From: Candidatus Gastranaerophilales bacterium
GTDB lineage: Bacteria > Cyanobacteriota > Vampirovibrionia > Gastranaerophilales > Gastranaerophilaceae
NCBI GenBank assembly: GCA_947624665.1
Contig: CANQLK010000123.1
Coordinates: 1 to 5,552, forward strand
Direction: 5' to 3'
Length of the DNA: 5,552 bases
Each line of letters begins with the position of its first letter. The stretch's first letter is position 1. Positions 1-5,158 of this stretch are shown here, one piece after another. The notes beneath the pieces were generated by a model that saw nothing but the letters and a program-made list of their open reading frames with translations, did no database searches and had not been told where the DNA came from. The position numbers and the translations under genes are program-made.

Positions 1-333
1 GCTAAGGCAAGACAAACAGATATAACAATGCCGGCAAGAAAATTACGCAGAGTAATAAATCTTGTAAGAGGCAAATCGGCAGCAGAAGCTTTAAGTATGT
101 TGAAGTTCATGCCATATTTTGCAGCACGTGTAGTAGAAAAAAATATAACGGCAGCAGTGGCAAATGCAGGCGAGAAGTTTGGCGGAAAAGCCGAATCTTT
201 AAAAGTTTCGGAAATATATGCCGATGAATCAAGAACCTTAAAGAGAGCAAAACCGAGAGCTCAAGGCAGAATGTACTCAAGAGTTAAGCGTACATCTCAT
301 TTAACGGTAAAAGTAACGAATGAAGCGAAGTAG
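1..333 (+). CDS. rplV: 50S ribosomal protein L22, 5' end missing
   Basis: L22 binds 23S rRNA early in 50S assembly, and its long loop lines the peptide exit tunnel. The reading frame is open from base 1, and 110 residues are visible. The residues before the first ATG (base 28) read AKARQTDIT and continue into MPARKLRRVINLVRGKSA, which matches the family segment usually written R(Y/F)xRxSPxKxRRVxxxIRG. That ATG is therefore internal and the true start lies upstream of the window. The C-terminal signature is clear: YADESRTLKRAKPRAQGR followed by RTSHLTVKV. The segment MLKFMPYFAARVV resembles the cyanobacterial form. It lies 13 bases upstream of rpsC, the standard S10-operon order. The identification is firm; only the start is unseen. 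Confidence 0.96.
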   Translation, partial: AKARQTDITMPARKLRRVINLVRGKSAAEALSMLKFMPYFAARVVEKNITAAVANAGEKFGGKAESLKVSEIYADESRTLKRAKPRAQGRMYSRVKRTSHLTVKVTNEAK

Positions 334-346
334 AAGGTAATAAGAA

Positions 347-1120
347 ATGGGACAAAAGACACATCCAACCGGATTTAGAGTAGGAATAATCCAACCTTGG
401 TTTAGCACATGGTTTGCAAAGAAAGATTATCCTGAATTCGTAGCAGAAGATAATAAAATAAGAAAGTTTGTAAAGAAGAAACTTTATGCAGCCGGTATAT
501 CAAGAATACTAATTGCCAGAAAAGCTCAAAATGTTACGGTAACGGTAGTAACGGCAAAACCCGGTGTAGTAGTCGGAAGAGGCGGTCAGGGAATTGACGA
601 ATTAAAGGCTGCAGTTGCTAAATTAATAAACAAAACTGTAACAATAGACGTTGTTGAAGTTGCAAGAGTAGATATAGATTCACAATTAGTTGCTGAATCA
701 ATAGCTCTTCAATTGGAAAAACGTATAGCATTCAGAAGAGCAATGAAGCAAGCAATGCAAAGAGCAATGCGCGGTGGTGCTCAAGGTATAAAAGTTATGG
801 TATCGGGAAGATTAGGCGGTGCCGAAATTGCAAGAAGCGAGTGGGCTAAGGAAGGAAGAATTCCTTTGCAGACATTAAGAGCAAATGTAGATTACGGTTT
901 TGCGGAAGCAGATACCATAATGGGCAAAATTGGTGTTAAAGTATGGATATTCAAGGGTAATTTAATGCCCGGAGAAATGGCAGATCAAAACATCAAAGCT
1001 AAAAAAGCGGGTGCAAATAATTTCGAGGAAAAACCGGCCGGCGCAAGAAGAAAGAAAAAAGTATCATCTGCAGCTCCGGTAGCAGTTGAAGCATCCGAAA
1101 ATGAAGAAAAACAGTCATAA
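347..1120 (+). CDS. rpsC: 30S ribosomal protein S3
   Basis: S3 sits in the head of the 30S subunit at the mRNA entry site and contributes to the ribosome's mRNA helicase activity. The N-terminus GQKTHPTGFRVGI is the family start. A type 2 KH RNA-binding domain follows, with its GxxG loop as GRGG at residues 77-80 (VVVGRGGQGIDEL). The C-terminal S3 domain carries SGRLGGAEIARSEW (153-166) and GVKVWIFKG (196-204). At 257 residues it is longer than typical bacterial S3 proteins of about 210-240. The extra length is a charged, low-complexity tail from about 211, with a basic patch RRKKK (234-238) and an acidic end. An AAGG-type ribosome-binding site precedes the ATG. It lies between rplV and rplP, as expected. 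Confidence 0.98.
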   Translation: MGQKTHPTGFRVGIIQPWFSTWFAKKDYPEFVAEDNKIRKFVKKKLYAAGISRILIARKAQNVTVTVVTAKPGVVVGRGGQGIDELKAAVAKLINKTVTIDVVEVARVDIDSQLVAESIALQLEKRIAFRRAMKQAMQRAMRGGAQGIKVMVSGRLGGAEIARSEWAKEGRIPLQTLRANVDYGFAEADTIMGKIGVKVWIFKGNLMPGEMADQNIKAKKAGANNFEEKPAGARRKKKVSSAAPVAVEASENEEKQS

Positions 1121-1138
1121 AAAGTAAAGCAATGAATT

Positions 1139-1143
1139 AGGAG
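1139..1143 (+). promoter_or_regulatory. Ribosome-binding site of rplP, decides the start
   Basis: AGGAG lies 12 bases before the ATG at 1156 and 18 bases before a second in-frame ATG at 1162. The shorter spacing, together with the usual L16 beginning MLxPKRTKYRK, favours 1156. Confidence 0.75.
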
Positions 1144-1155
1144 CGAAAAACAATT

Positions 1156-1569
1156 ATGTTAATGCCCAAGAAAACTAAATACAGAAAAATGATGAAAGGC
1201 AGAATGAAAGGTCATGAAACCAGAGGAACCCAATTAGAATTAGGTTCATACGGGCTTCAGGCTCAGGATCCTGCTTGGATTACGAGCAGACAGATAGAAG
1301 CTGCAAGAAGAGCTATGTCACGTGAAATAAAAAGAGGCGGTAATGTTTGGATAAAGATATTCCCCGATAAACCGATTACAAAGAAACCTGCTGAAACTCG
1401 TATGGGTTCCGGAAAAGGTAACCCTGAATACTGGGTAGCTGTTGTAAAACCGGGAAGAATTCTTTTTGAACTTGAATATCCTCAAAGAGAAGTGGCTGTT
1501 CGTGCGTTGGAACTTGCTGCTCAAAAACTTCCGATTAGAGCAAAAGTTGTTGAGAAAACAGGTGAATAA
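1156..1569 (+). CDS. rplP: 50S ribosomal protein L16
   Basis: L16 is a late-assembly large-subunit protein near the A-site tRNA elbow and the peptidyl transferase region. The 137-residue length is normal for the family. Visible hallmarks are MLMPKKTKYRK at the start, ITSRQIEAARRAMSR (42-56), RGGNVWIKIFPDKPIT (60-75) and ETRMGSGKGNPEYWVAVVKP (80-99). The conserved Arg82 corresponds to the arginine that is hydroxylated in E. coli L16. PAETRMGSGKG and VVKPGRILFE are close to cyanobacterial L16. The stop is followed after 2 bases by the rpmC start, so the two genes are probably translationally coupled. Confidence 0.98.
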   Translation: MLMPKKTKYRKMMKGRMKGHETRGTQLELGSYGLQAQDPAWITSRQIEAARRAMSREIKRGGNVWIKIFPDKPITKKPAETRMGSGKGNPEYWVAVVKPGRILFELEYPQREVAVRALELAAQKLPIRAKVVEKTGE

Positions 1570-1571
1570 CT

Positions 1572-1784
1572 ATGAAAATAGCAGAAATTAAAGAAAAATC
1601 CGTAAGCGAACTTAATGAAATAATTGTTGACTGTAAGAAACAGTTATTTGATATAAGATTTAAGAAGTTTACGAATAAGTATGAAAATGCTACTGATATG
1701 GGAAAAGCTAATTCAGAGATAAAGGAATTAAGGAAGACTATAGCCAGAGCAAAGACAATACTAAACCAAAAAGAATCAGTATAA
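1572..1784 (+). CDS. rpmC: 50S ribosomal protein L29
   Basis: L29 is a small, two-helix large-subunit protein next to the peptide exit tunnel, near the docking site for trigger factor and the signal recognition particle. The 70-residue product starts MKIAEIKEKSVSELNE. It contains LFDIRFKKFT (25-34), the equivalent of the family L(F/R)xLRFQ segment, and IKELRKTIARAKTIL (50-64), matching the I+xxR+xIARxxT(V/I)L signature. It begins 2 bases after the rplP stop. Its only Shine–Dalgarno-like sequence, AGGTG at 1560-1564, lies inside the end of rplP, so reinitiation by the same ribosomes is likely. Confidence 0.95.
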   Translation: MKIAEIKEKSVSELNEIIVDCKKQLFDIRFKKFTNKYENATDMGKANSEIKELRKTIARAKTILNQKESV

Positions 1785-1802
1785 GTAAGAGGTTGAATTA
1801 AA

Positions 1803-2048
1803 ATGCCTAAGAAAGAAAAACAGGGAGTTGTAGTAAGCAACAAAATGGATAAGACGGCAGTTGTAAAAGTTGCTTCATATAATCAACATCCAAAGTATAA
1901 AAAAATTATAGAAACGACAAAGAATTACAAAGCTCATGATGAACAAAATCAATGCAGTGAAGGAGATATTGTAAGAATTGTCGAATCGAAGCCGATTTCC
2001 GGCAGCAAAAAATGGGTTGTTGCTGAAATTGTTGAAAAAGTAAAATAA
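1803..2048 (+). CDS. rpsQ: 30S ribosomal protein S17
   Basis: S17 is a primary 16S rRNA-binding protein with an OB-fold, needed early in assembly of the 30S body. The 81-residue length is normal. The family pattern is visible as KQGVVVSNKMDKTAVV (6-21), HPKYKKIIETTKNYKAHDE (29-47), and GDIVRIVESKPISGSKKW (54-71), which matches the GDxVxIxExRPxSxxKxW signature. AGAGG at 1788-1792 is the ribosome-binding site. It sits in the canonical place between rpmC and rplN. Confidence 0.97.
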   Translation: MPKKEKQGVVVSNKMDKTAVVKVASYNQHPKYKKIIETTKNYKAHDEQNQCSEGDIVRIVESKPISGSKKWVVAEIVEKVK

Positions 2049-2077
2049 CGAACGATAATTTCAAAGGATGAAATAAA

Positions 2078-2446
2078 ATGATACAGCAAGAAACGAGATT
2101 ACAAGTAGCAGATAATACAGGTGCAAAAGAACTGTTATGCATTAGAGTCATGGGCAGTTCAAATAAAAAATATGCACATGTAGGAGATGTTATAGTAGCA
2201 GCGGTAAAAGATGCTACACCTAATATGGCTGTAAAAAAATCTGAAGTTGTTAAAGCGGTTGTTGTCAGAACAAAAGCTGACATCAAAAGAGCTGACGGCA
2301 GTGTAATCAGATTTGATGAAAATGCAGCCGTAATTATCAACAAAGACGGTAATCCGAGAGGAACCCGTGTATTTGGACCGGTTGCCAGAGAGCTTAGAGA
2401 TAAAAACTTTATGAAAATCATTTCTCTTGCTCCGGAAGTAATTTAG
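2078..2446 (+). CDS. rplN: 50S ribosomal protein L14
   Basis: L14 is a 23S rRNA-binding beta-barrel protein at the subunit interface that forms bridges to the 30S subunit. It is also the docking site of the silencing factor RsfS in other bacteria. The 122-residue length is exactly typical. Seen in order are MIQQETRLQVADNTGAK (1-17), GDVIVAAVKDATPNMAVKKS (36-55), INKDGNPRGTRVFGPVAREL (87-106) and KIISLAPEVI at the end. Residues 47-65 and the last 25 residues closely resemble cyanobacterial L14, making this the best taxonomic marker here. AAAGGA at 2063-2068 is the ribosome-binding site. Confidence 0.98.
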   Translation: MIQQETRLQVADNTGAKELLCIRVMGSSNKKYAHVGDVIVAAVKDATPNMAVKKSEVVKAVVVRTKADIKRADGSVIRFDENAAVIINKDGNPRGTRVFGPVARELRDKNFMKIISLAPEVI

Positions 2447-2457
2447 GAGATAAGACG

Positions 2458-2799
2458 ATGAGAAACAAAAAACAACCGGTTGAAAAACACCCTATACATG
2501 TTAAAAGCGGAGACAGAGTTGTTGTTATATCCGGAAAGGACAAAGGCAAAGTCAGCTCTGTAAAGAAAGTAATAACAAGTGAAAACAAAGTTGTTGTTGA
2601 AGGTGCTAATATCGTAACTAAGGCTCAAAAGGCGCAAGGCGGAAATCAGGGCGGACTTATTAAGGTTGAAGCTCCGATGGATTCTTCAAAAGTTATGTTA
2701 TATTGCAGCGCTTGTGAAAAAGCAACAAGAATTAAATACGAAGTAATAGACAATAAAAAAGTTCGTGTTTGCAAAAAATGCGGAGAAAAAATAGATTAA
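2458..2799 (+). CDS. rplX: 50S ribosomal protein L24, zinc-ribbon variant
   Basis: L24 is one of the two assembly initiators of the large subunit and ends up near the exit of the peptide tunnel. The 113-residue product has a KOW motif at KSGDRVVVISGKDKGK (16-31). Its C-terminal part carries two cysteine pairs, CSAC (Cys83, Cys86) and CKKC (Cys105, Cys108), in place of the cysteine-free loop of E. coli L24. This is the spacing of a zinc ribbon, so zinc binding is likely though inferred. The ribosome-binding site AGGAG (2445-2449) overlaps the rplN stop codon, suggesting translational coupling. It is followed by the first long gap of the operon. Confidence 0.97.
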   Translation: MRNKKQPVEKHPIHVKSGDRVVVISGKDKGKVSSVKKVITSENKVVVEGANIVTKAQKAQGGNQGGLIKVEAPMDSSKVMLYCSACEKATRIKYEVIDNKKVRVCKKCGEKID

Positions 2800-2945
2800 C
2801 AGGCGAAAGTCAGGCAGCAACAGGCAAAGCTGAAGAAATGTCAGACTGAAGCTAAAGAAATTAGTATAAATCCGTATAAAAAAATAAAAAATAACAAAAG
2901 TATGGGCATTTCGAGAGGAAATGCATTCTACGAAAGGAAAGAAAA
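2800..2945 (+). other. 146-base gap between rplX and rplE with short repeats
   Basis: No open reading frame or RNA gene is recognisable. The 5' part has CAGGC three times at 2800, 2811 and 2821, about one helical turn apart, and the small palindrome TCAGACTGA (2841-2849). The middle is A-rich and contains GTATAAA twice (2864-2870 and 2874-2880). Those resemble -10 boxes but no matching -35 box was found. The 3' part has a 7-bp hairpin (2906-2924) and the rplE ribosome-binding site. A short stretch around 2820-2835 faintly resembles the repeat elements found after rpsN and rplF, but not enough to call a third copy. Confidence 0.6.
2906..2924 (+). promoter_or_regulatory. Hairpin just upstream of rplE
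   Basis: GCATTTC (2906-2912) pairs perfectly with GAAATGC (2918-2924) around the loop GAGAG. The stem ends 7 bases before the block GAAAGGAAAGAAAAATGA that contains the rplE ribosome-binding site and start. There is no run of T after it, so it is not a typical terminator. It could influence translation or protect the mRNA; the role is inferred. Confidence 0.6.
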
Positions 2946-3497
2946 ATGACAGTATTAACTAAAAATCTTAAAGACAAATACAATGAAGAAGTAAAAAAAG
3001 TTCTTCAAGAAGAATTCAAGTATGAAAACGTACATCAAATTCCGAAGCTAAGCAAAATAGTTTTGAATATGGGTGTCGGAGAAGCTTGCCACAATTCTAA
3101 ATTAGCTGAATCAATCGTAAATCAGTTAACAAAAATAGCAGGGCAAAAAGCAATATCAACAAAAGCTAAGAAATCAATAGCTGCATTTAAGTTAAGAGAA
3201 GGTATGCCTGTTGGTGCAATGGTTACATTAAGAGGCGAAAGAATGTATGATTTCTTACAAAAGCTTATATGTGTTGTACTTCCGAGAATTCGTGACTTTA
3301 GAGGCGTAAGCTCAAAGAGTTTCGATGGCAGAGGAAACTATACATTAGGTTTGAAAGAACAATCATTATTTCCTGAAATTTCATACGATGAGTTGGATGC
3401 AATTCACGGAATGAACGTATCAATAATAACTACGGCAAATACAGATGAAGAAGCAAGAGCATTATTAAGAGCTCTTGGAATGCCATTTAAAAAATAA
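2946..3497 (+). CDS. rplE: 50S ribosomal protein L5
   Basis: L5 binds 5S rRNA together with L18 and forms part of the central protuberance, contacting the P-site tRNA and the 30S head. The 183-residue product is close to the usual 179-182. Signatures are KIVLNMGVGEA (37-47), KLREGMPVGAMVTLRGERMY (82-101), LPRIRDFRG (112-120) and GNYTLGLKEQSLFPEI (130-145). AAAGGA (2933-2938) is the ribosome-binding site. The gap before it is 146 bases, long for this operon. In E. coli the rplE start is the site where S8 represses the spc operon; whether that applies here cannot be seen. Confidence 0.98.
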   Translation: MTVLTKNLKDKYNEEVKKVLQEEFKYENVHQIPKLSKIVLNMGVGEACHNSKLAESIVNQLTKIAGQKAISTKAKKSIAAFKLREGMPVGAMVTLRGERMYDFLQKLICVVLPRIRDFRGVSSKSFDGRGNYTLGLKEQSLFPEISYDELDAIHGMNVSIITTANTDEEARALLRALGMPFKK

Positions 3498-3498
3498 T

Positions 3499-3505
3499 AA
3501 AGGAG
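3499..3505 (+). promoter_or_regulatory. Ribosome-binding site supporting the GTG start of rpsN
   Basis: AAAGGAG lies 8 bases before GTG at 3514. The first in-frame ATG, at codon 6, would remove the conserved AKKAM start, so the GTG is the likely start codon. Confidence 0.8.
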
Positions 3506-3513
3506 TATAAAAC

Positions 3514-3720
3514 GTGGCTAAGAAAGCAATGATAAACAAAGAGCTAAAACGAGAAGCATTGGCTGCAAAAGGTAAATATCCGAGAGTAAGATTACATAAC
3601 AGATGTTCTATCTGCGGACGTCCTCACGGGTTCCACAGAGATTTCGGAATTTGCAGAATTTGTTTAAGAAAAATGGCTCATCAAGGTTTATTGCCCGGTG
3701 TAGTTAAAGCAAGTTGGTAG
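3514..3720 (+). CDS. rpsN: 30S ribosomal protein S14, type Z (zinc-binding)
   Basis: S14 helps assemble the head of the 30S subunit, next to S3 and S10. This is the short zinc form: 68 residues with two cysteine pairs, CSIC (Cys31, Cys34) and CRIC (Cys47, Cys50), then the conserved ending LPGVVKASW. The usual type Z protein has about 61 residues. The extra residues lie between the AKKAMI start and the first CxxC, around EALAAKGKYP (14-23). It starts with GTG, preceded by a strong ribosome-binding site. A short S14 between rplE and rpsH is common in Firmicutes but not expected in photosynthetic cyanobacteria, whose S14 is the long zinc-free form encoded elsewhere. The stop is followed directly by the first copy of the repeat element. 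Confidence 0.97.
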   Translation: MAKKAMINKELKREALAAKGKYPRVRLHNRCSICGRPHGFHRDFGICRICLRKMAHQGLLPGVVKASW

Positions 3721-3923
3721 CGGATTTCGCGTAGGGTGAAGTCAAACGAAGTGAATAACCCGATTTAATGAGTCAACGTGAACTACAGGGCAAAATCCGA
3801 AGTAAACTACATGTTCGAGATAAAGCAAAATCAAAGACAGCCTATAGTGGCTCAGGCTCAAATATAATAAATCAAACCAACTATAAAGGTGCCGCTGCAC
3901 CAAAAAGCTTTTCTATACTGCCG
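3721..3923 (+). repeat. Intergenic repeat element, copy 1 (likely structured RNA)
   Basis: It begins at the base after the rpsN stop and fills most of the 244-base gap before rpsH. It aligns with copy 2 after rplF. Bases 3721-3752 match 4950-4981 at 28 of 32 positions, 3778-3819 match 5009-5050 at 36 of 42, and 3820-3838 match 5051-5069 at 14 of 19. Similarity then weakens until the hairpin at 3888-3901, and the 3' boundary is uncertain. Possible pairing includes an outer stem 3723-3730 with 3825-3832 (one mismatch), GGGT 3734-3737 with ACCC 3758-3761, AACGTG 3775-3780 with CATGTT 3810-3815 (one G·U), and AGCC 3839-3842 with GGCT 3849-3852. No protein is encoded. I do not recognise the family; it could be a mobile repeat or a regulatory leader. 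Confidence 0.8.
3888..3901 (+). promoter_or_regulatory. Conserved 5-bp hairpin of repeat copy 1
   Basis: GGTGC pairs with GCACC around the loop CGCT. Copy 2 has the same shape at 5130-5143 with different closing bases, so the pairing rather than the sequence is kept. Confidence 0.65.
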
Positions 3924-3964
3924 AATAAATTTCAGTAAGTAGTAAAAAGTAAAGGAAGATAAAA

Positions 3965-4366
3965 ATGAATACAGATCCGATAGCAGATATGCTGACAAGA
4001 ATAAGAAATGCCAATATGGTATCTTTAACGGAAGTAGATATGCCAAGTTCTAAATTAAAAGTAGAATTAGCAAAATTATTAAAATCAGAAGGATACGTTG
4101 AAGATTACAATGTAGTTGAAAAAGAAGGCAGTGCATTCAAAACTTTAAAAATTACATTAAAATATGATGAAAAATCAAAACCCGTAATATCTAATTTAAA
4201 AAGAGTATCAAGACCGGGTTTAAGAAATTATTGTAAAGCAAAAGATATACCTCAAGTTTTAGGCGGAATGGGTATAGCAATAATATCGACAAGCAAAGGT
4301 TTACTGACAGACAGAAAAGCAAAACAGGAAAATGTCGGTGGCGAAATTCTTTGTTACGTATGGTAA
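3965..4366 (+). CDS. rpsH: 30S ribosomal protein S8
   Basis: S8 is a primary binder of the central domain of 16S rRNA and in E. coli is also the translational repressor of the spc operon. The 133-residue product starts MNTDPIADMLTRIRNANMV, the family start. It has RVSRPGLR (80-87), STSKGLLTDRKA (108-119) and the ending GGEILCYVW (125-133), the standard RNA-binding C-terminal domain. A purine-rich site, AAAGGAAG (3951-3958), precedes the ATG. The gene, together with rplF, is flanked by the two copies of the repeat element. If S8 autoregulates here, these elements are candidate sites, but no S8-site mimic was recognised. Confidence 0.98.
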   Translation: MNTDPIADMLTRIRNANMVSLTEVDMPSSKLKVELAKLLKSEGYVEDYNVVEKEGSAFKTLKITLKYDEKSKPVISNLKRVSRPGLRNYCKAKDIPQVLGGMGIAIISTSKGLLTDRKAKQENVGGEILCYVW

Positions 4367-4409
4367 TAATCATTGAGTAAGAGAAATATTTTAAATTGGA
4401 GATAAAAAA

Positions 4410-4949
4410 ATGTCACGTATAGGTAAATTACCTGTAGAAATCCCATCAGGGGTAGAGGTAACAATAAATGGACAAACAGTAACGGCAAAAGGGCCTTTAG
4501 GCACCGAGTCGGTTGAAATTCGTCCTGAAATTAAGTTAGAAAAGAAAGATAATTCAATAGTTTTAACAAGAGAAAATGATGACAGAAAAGCACGTTCGCT
4601 TCATGGTTTATCAAGAACTCTTGTAGCAAATGCAGTTCATGGTGTAAAAGATGGTTTTACAAAAAAATTAGAAATAGTCGGTGTAGGTTATCGTGCTGCT
4701 ATGCAGGGTAATACGTTGAACTTAGCGCTCGGCTATTCACATCCGATAGATATTCCTGCACCTGAAGGAATAAAAATAGCTGTTGATCAAAATACTAAAA
4801 TAACAATTACAGGTGCGAATAAGCAATTAGTAGGTGATATAGCAGCATTAATCAGAAGCAAGAGACCGCCTGAAGTATATAAAGGAAAAGGTATTAAGTA
4901 CGAAGGTGAACATATCAGAAGAAAAGCCGGTAAGACTGGTAAGAAATAA
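4410..4949 (+). CDS. rplF: 50S ribosomal protein L6
   Basis: L6 binds 23S rRNA near the sarcin–ricin loop and the factor-binding site of the large subunit. The 179-residue length is typical. It has the two tandem L6 folds. The first carries SRIGKLPVEIPSGV (2-15) and AKGPLG (26-31), then HGLSRTLVANAVHGVKDGF (65-83). The second carries LEIVGVGYRA (87-96), GANKQLVGDIAALIRSKRPP (135-154) and the C-terminal YKGKGIKYEGEHIRRKAGK. GGAG at 4398-4401 is the ribosome-binding site, 43 bases after rpsH. Its stop codon is followed at once by the second repeat copy. Confidence 0.98.
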   Translation: MSRIGKLPVEIPSGVEVTINGQTVTAKGPLGTESVEIRPEIKLEKKDNSIVLTRENDDRKARSLHGLSRTLVANAVHGVKDGFTKKLEIVGVGYRAAMQGNTLNLALGYSHPIDIPAPEGIKIAVDQNTKITITGANKQLVGDIAALIRSKRPPEVYKGKGIKYEGEHIRRKAGKTGKK

Positions 4950-5158
4950 CGAATTTTGCGTAGGGTAAAGTCGAACGAAGTAACTGAACCCGAACATGTG
5001 AGAGCAAAGTGAACGACAGGGCAAAGCCCGAAGTGAACTACTTGCTCGAGTGGCAGCAAAATCCAAGACTGCAGTTAGAGTCGGTTTTAAACCGCACATA
5101 AATATAAATAAGCAGAACTAAATTATAAATGTGTCGATGCACAAGCCAATATAGGCCC
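4950..5158 (+). repeat. Intergenic repeat element, copy 2 (likely structured RNA)
   Basis: It begins at the base after the rplF stop and occupies most of the 247-base gap before rplR. It is a diverged direct repeat of the element after rpsN. Visible pairing includes a perfect outer stem ATTTTGC 4953-4959 with GCAAAAT 5056-5062, GGGT 4963-4966 with ACCC 4988-4991, GAGCAA 5002-5007 with TTGCTC 5042-5047, and a tight GGGC–AAA–GCCC hairpin (5019-5029). GACT 5067-5070 can pair with AGTC 5079-5082. A further palindrome, CGGTTTTAAACCG (5082-5094), has no counterpart in copy 1. The conserved 3' hairpin is at 5130-5143. No coding potential is seen. The 3' limit is uncertain. Confidence 0.8.
5130..5143 (+). 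promoter_or_regulatory. Conserved 5-bp hairpin of repeat copy 2
   Basis: TGTGT pairs with GCACA (one G·U) around the loop CGAT. It corresponds to 3888-3901 in copy 1. The closing pair is changed on both sides, G-C in copy 1 and T-A here. Confidence 0.65.

Noticed and set aside
28..30. ATG at 28 as the start of rplV
   Set aside because: The frame is open upstream and encodes residues that match conserved L22 sequence, so this methionine is internal and the true start lies before the window.
1906..2421. Long minus-strand reading frame opposite rpsQ and rplN
   Set aside because: It lies antisense to two clear ribosomal protein genes, has low-complexity Ser/Leu/Phe-rich content typical of antisense AT-rich DNA, and shows no recognisable domain.
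2906..2924. Hairpin before rplE as a factor-independent terminator
   Set aside because: The stem is followed by ATTCTACGAAAGG rather than a T run, and a ribosome-binding site follows at once.
3811..3832. tRNA-like T-arm (GTTCGAGAT) in repeat copy 1
   Set aside because: Only the loop resembles a T-arm. There is no matching acceptor stem, anticodon arm or CCA end, and copy 2 reads GCTCGAG at this position.
3863..3868. TATAAT, a perfect -10 box, in repeat copy 1
   Set aside because: No TTGACA-like -35 hexamer lies at 16-18 bases upstream, and such AT-rich matches are expected by chance here. An internal promoter cannot be excluded.
3903..3912. AAAAGCTTTT as a terminator stem
   Set aside because: It is a short AT-rich palindrome without a GC stem, loop or T tract, and the operon continues into rpsH.
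3721..5158. CRISPR array or insertion sequence as an explanation for the repeats
   Set aside because: There are only two diverged copies, 1.2 kb apart, with genes between them. No transposase frame, and no clear terminal inverted repeats or target duplications, could be found.
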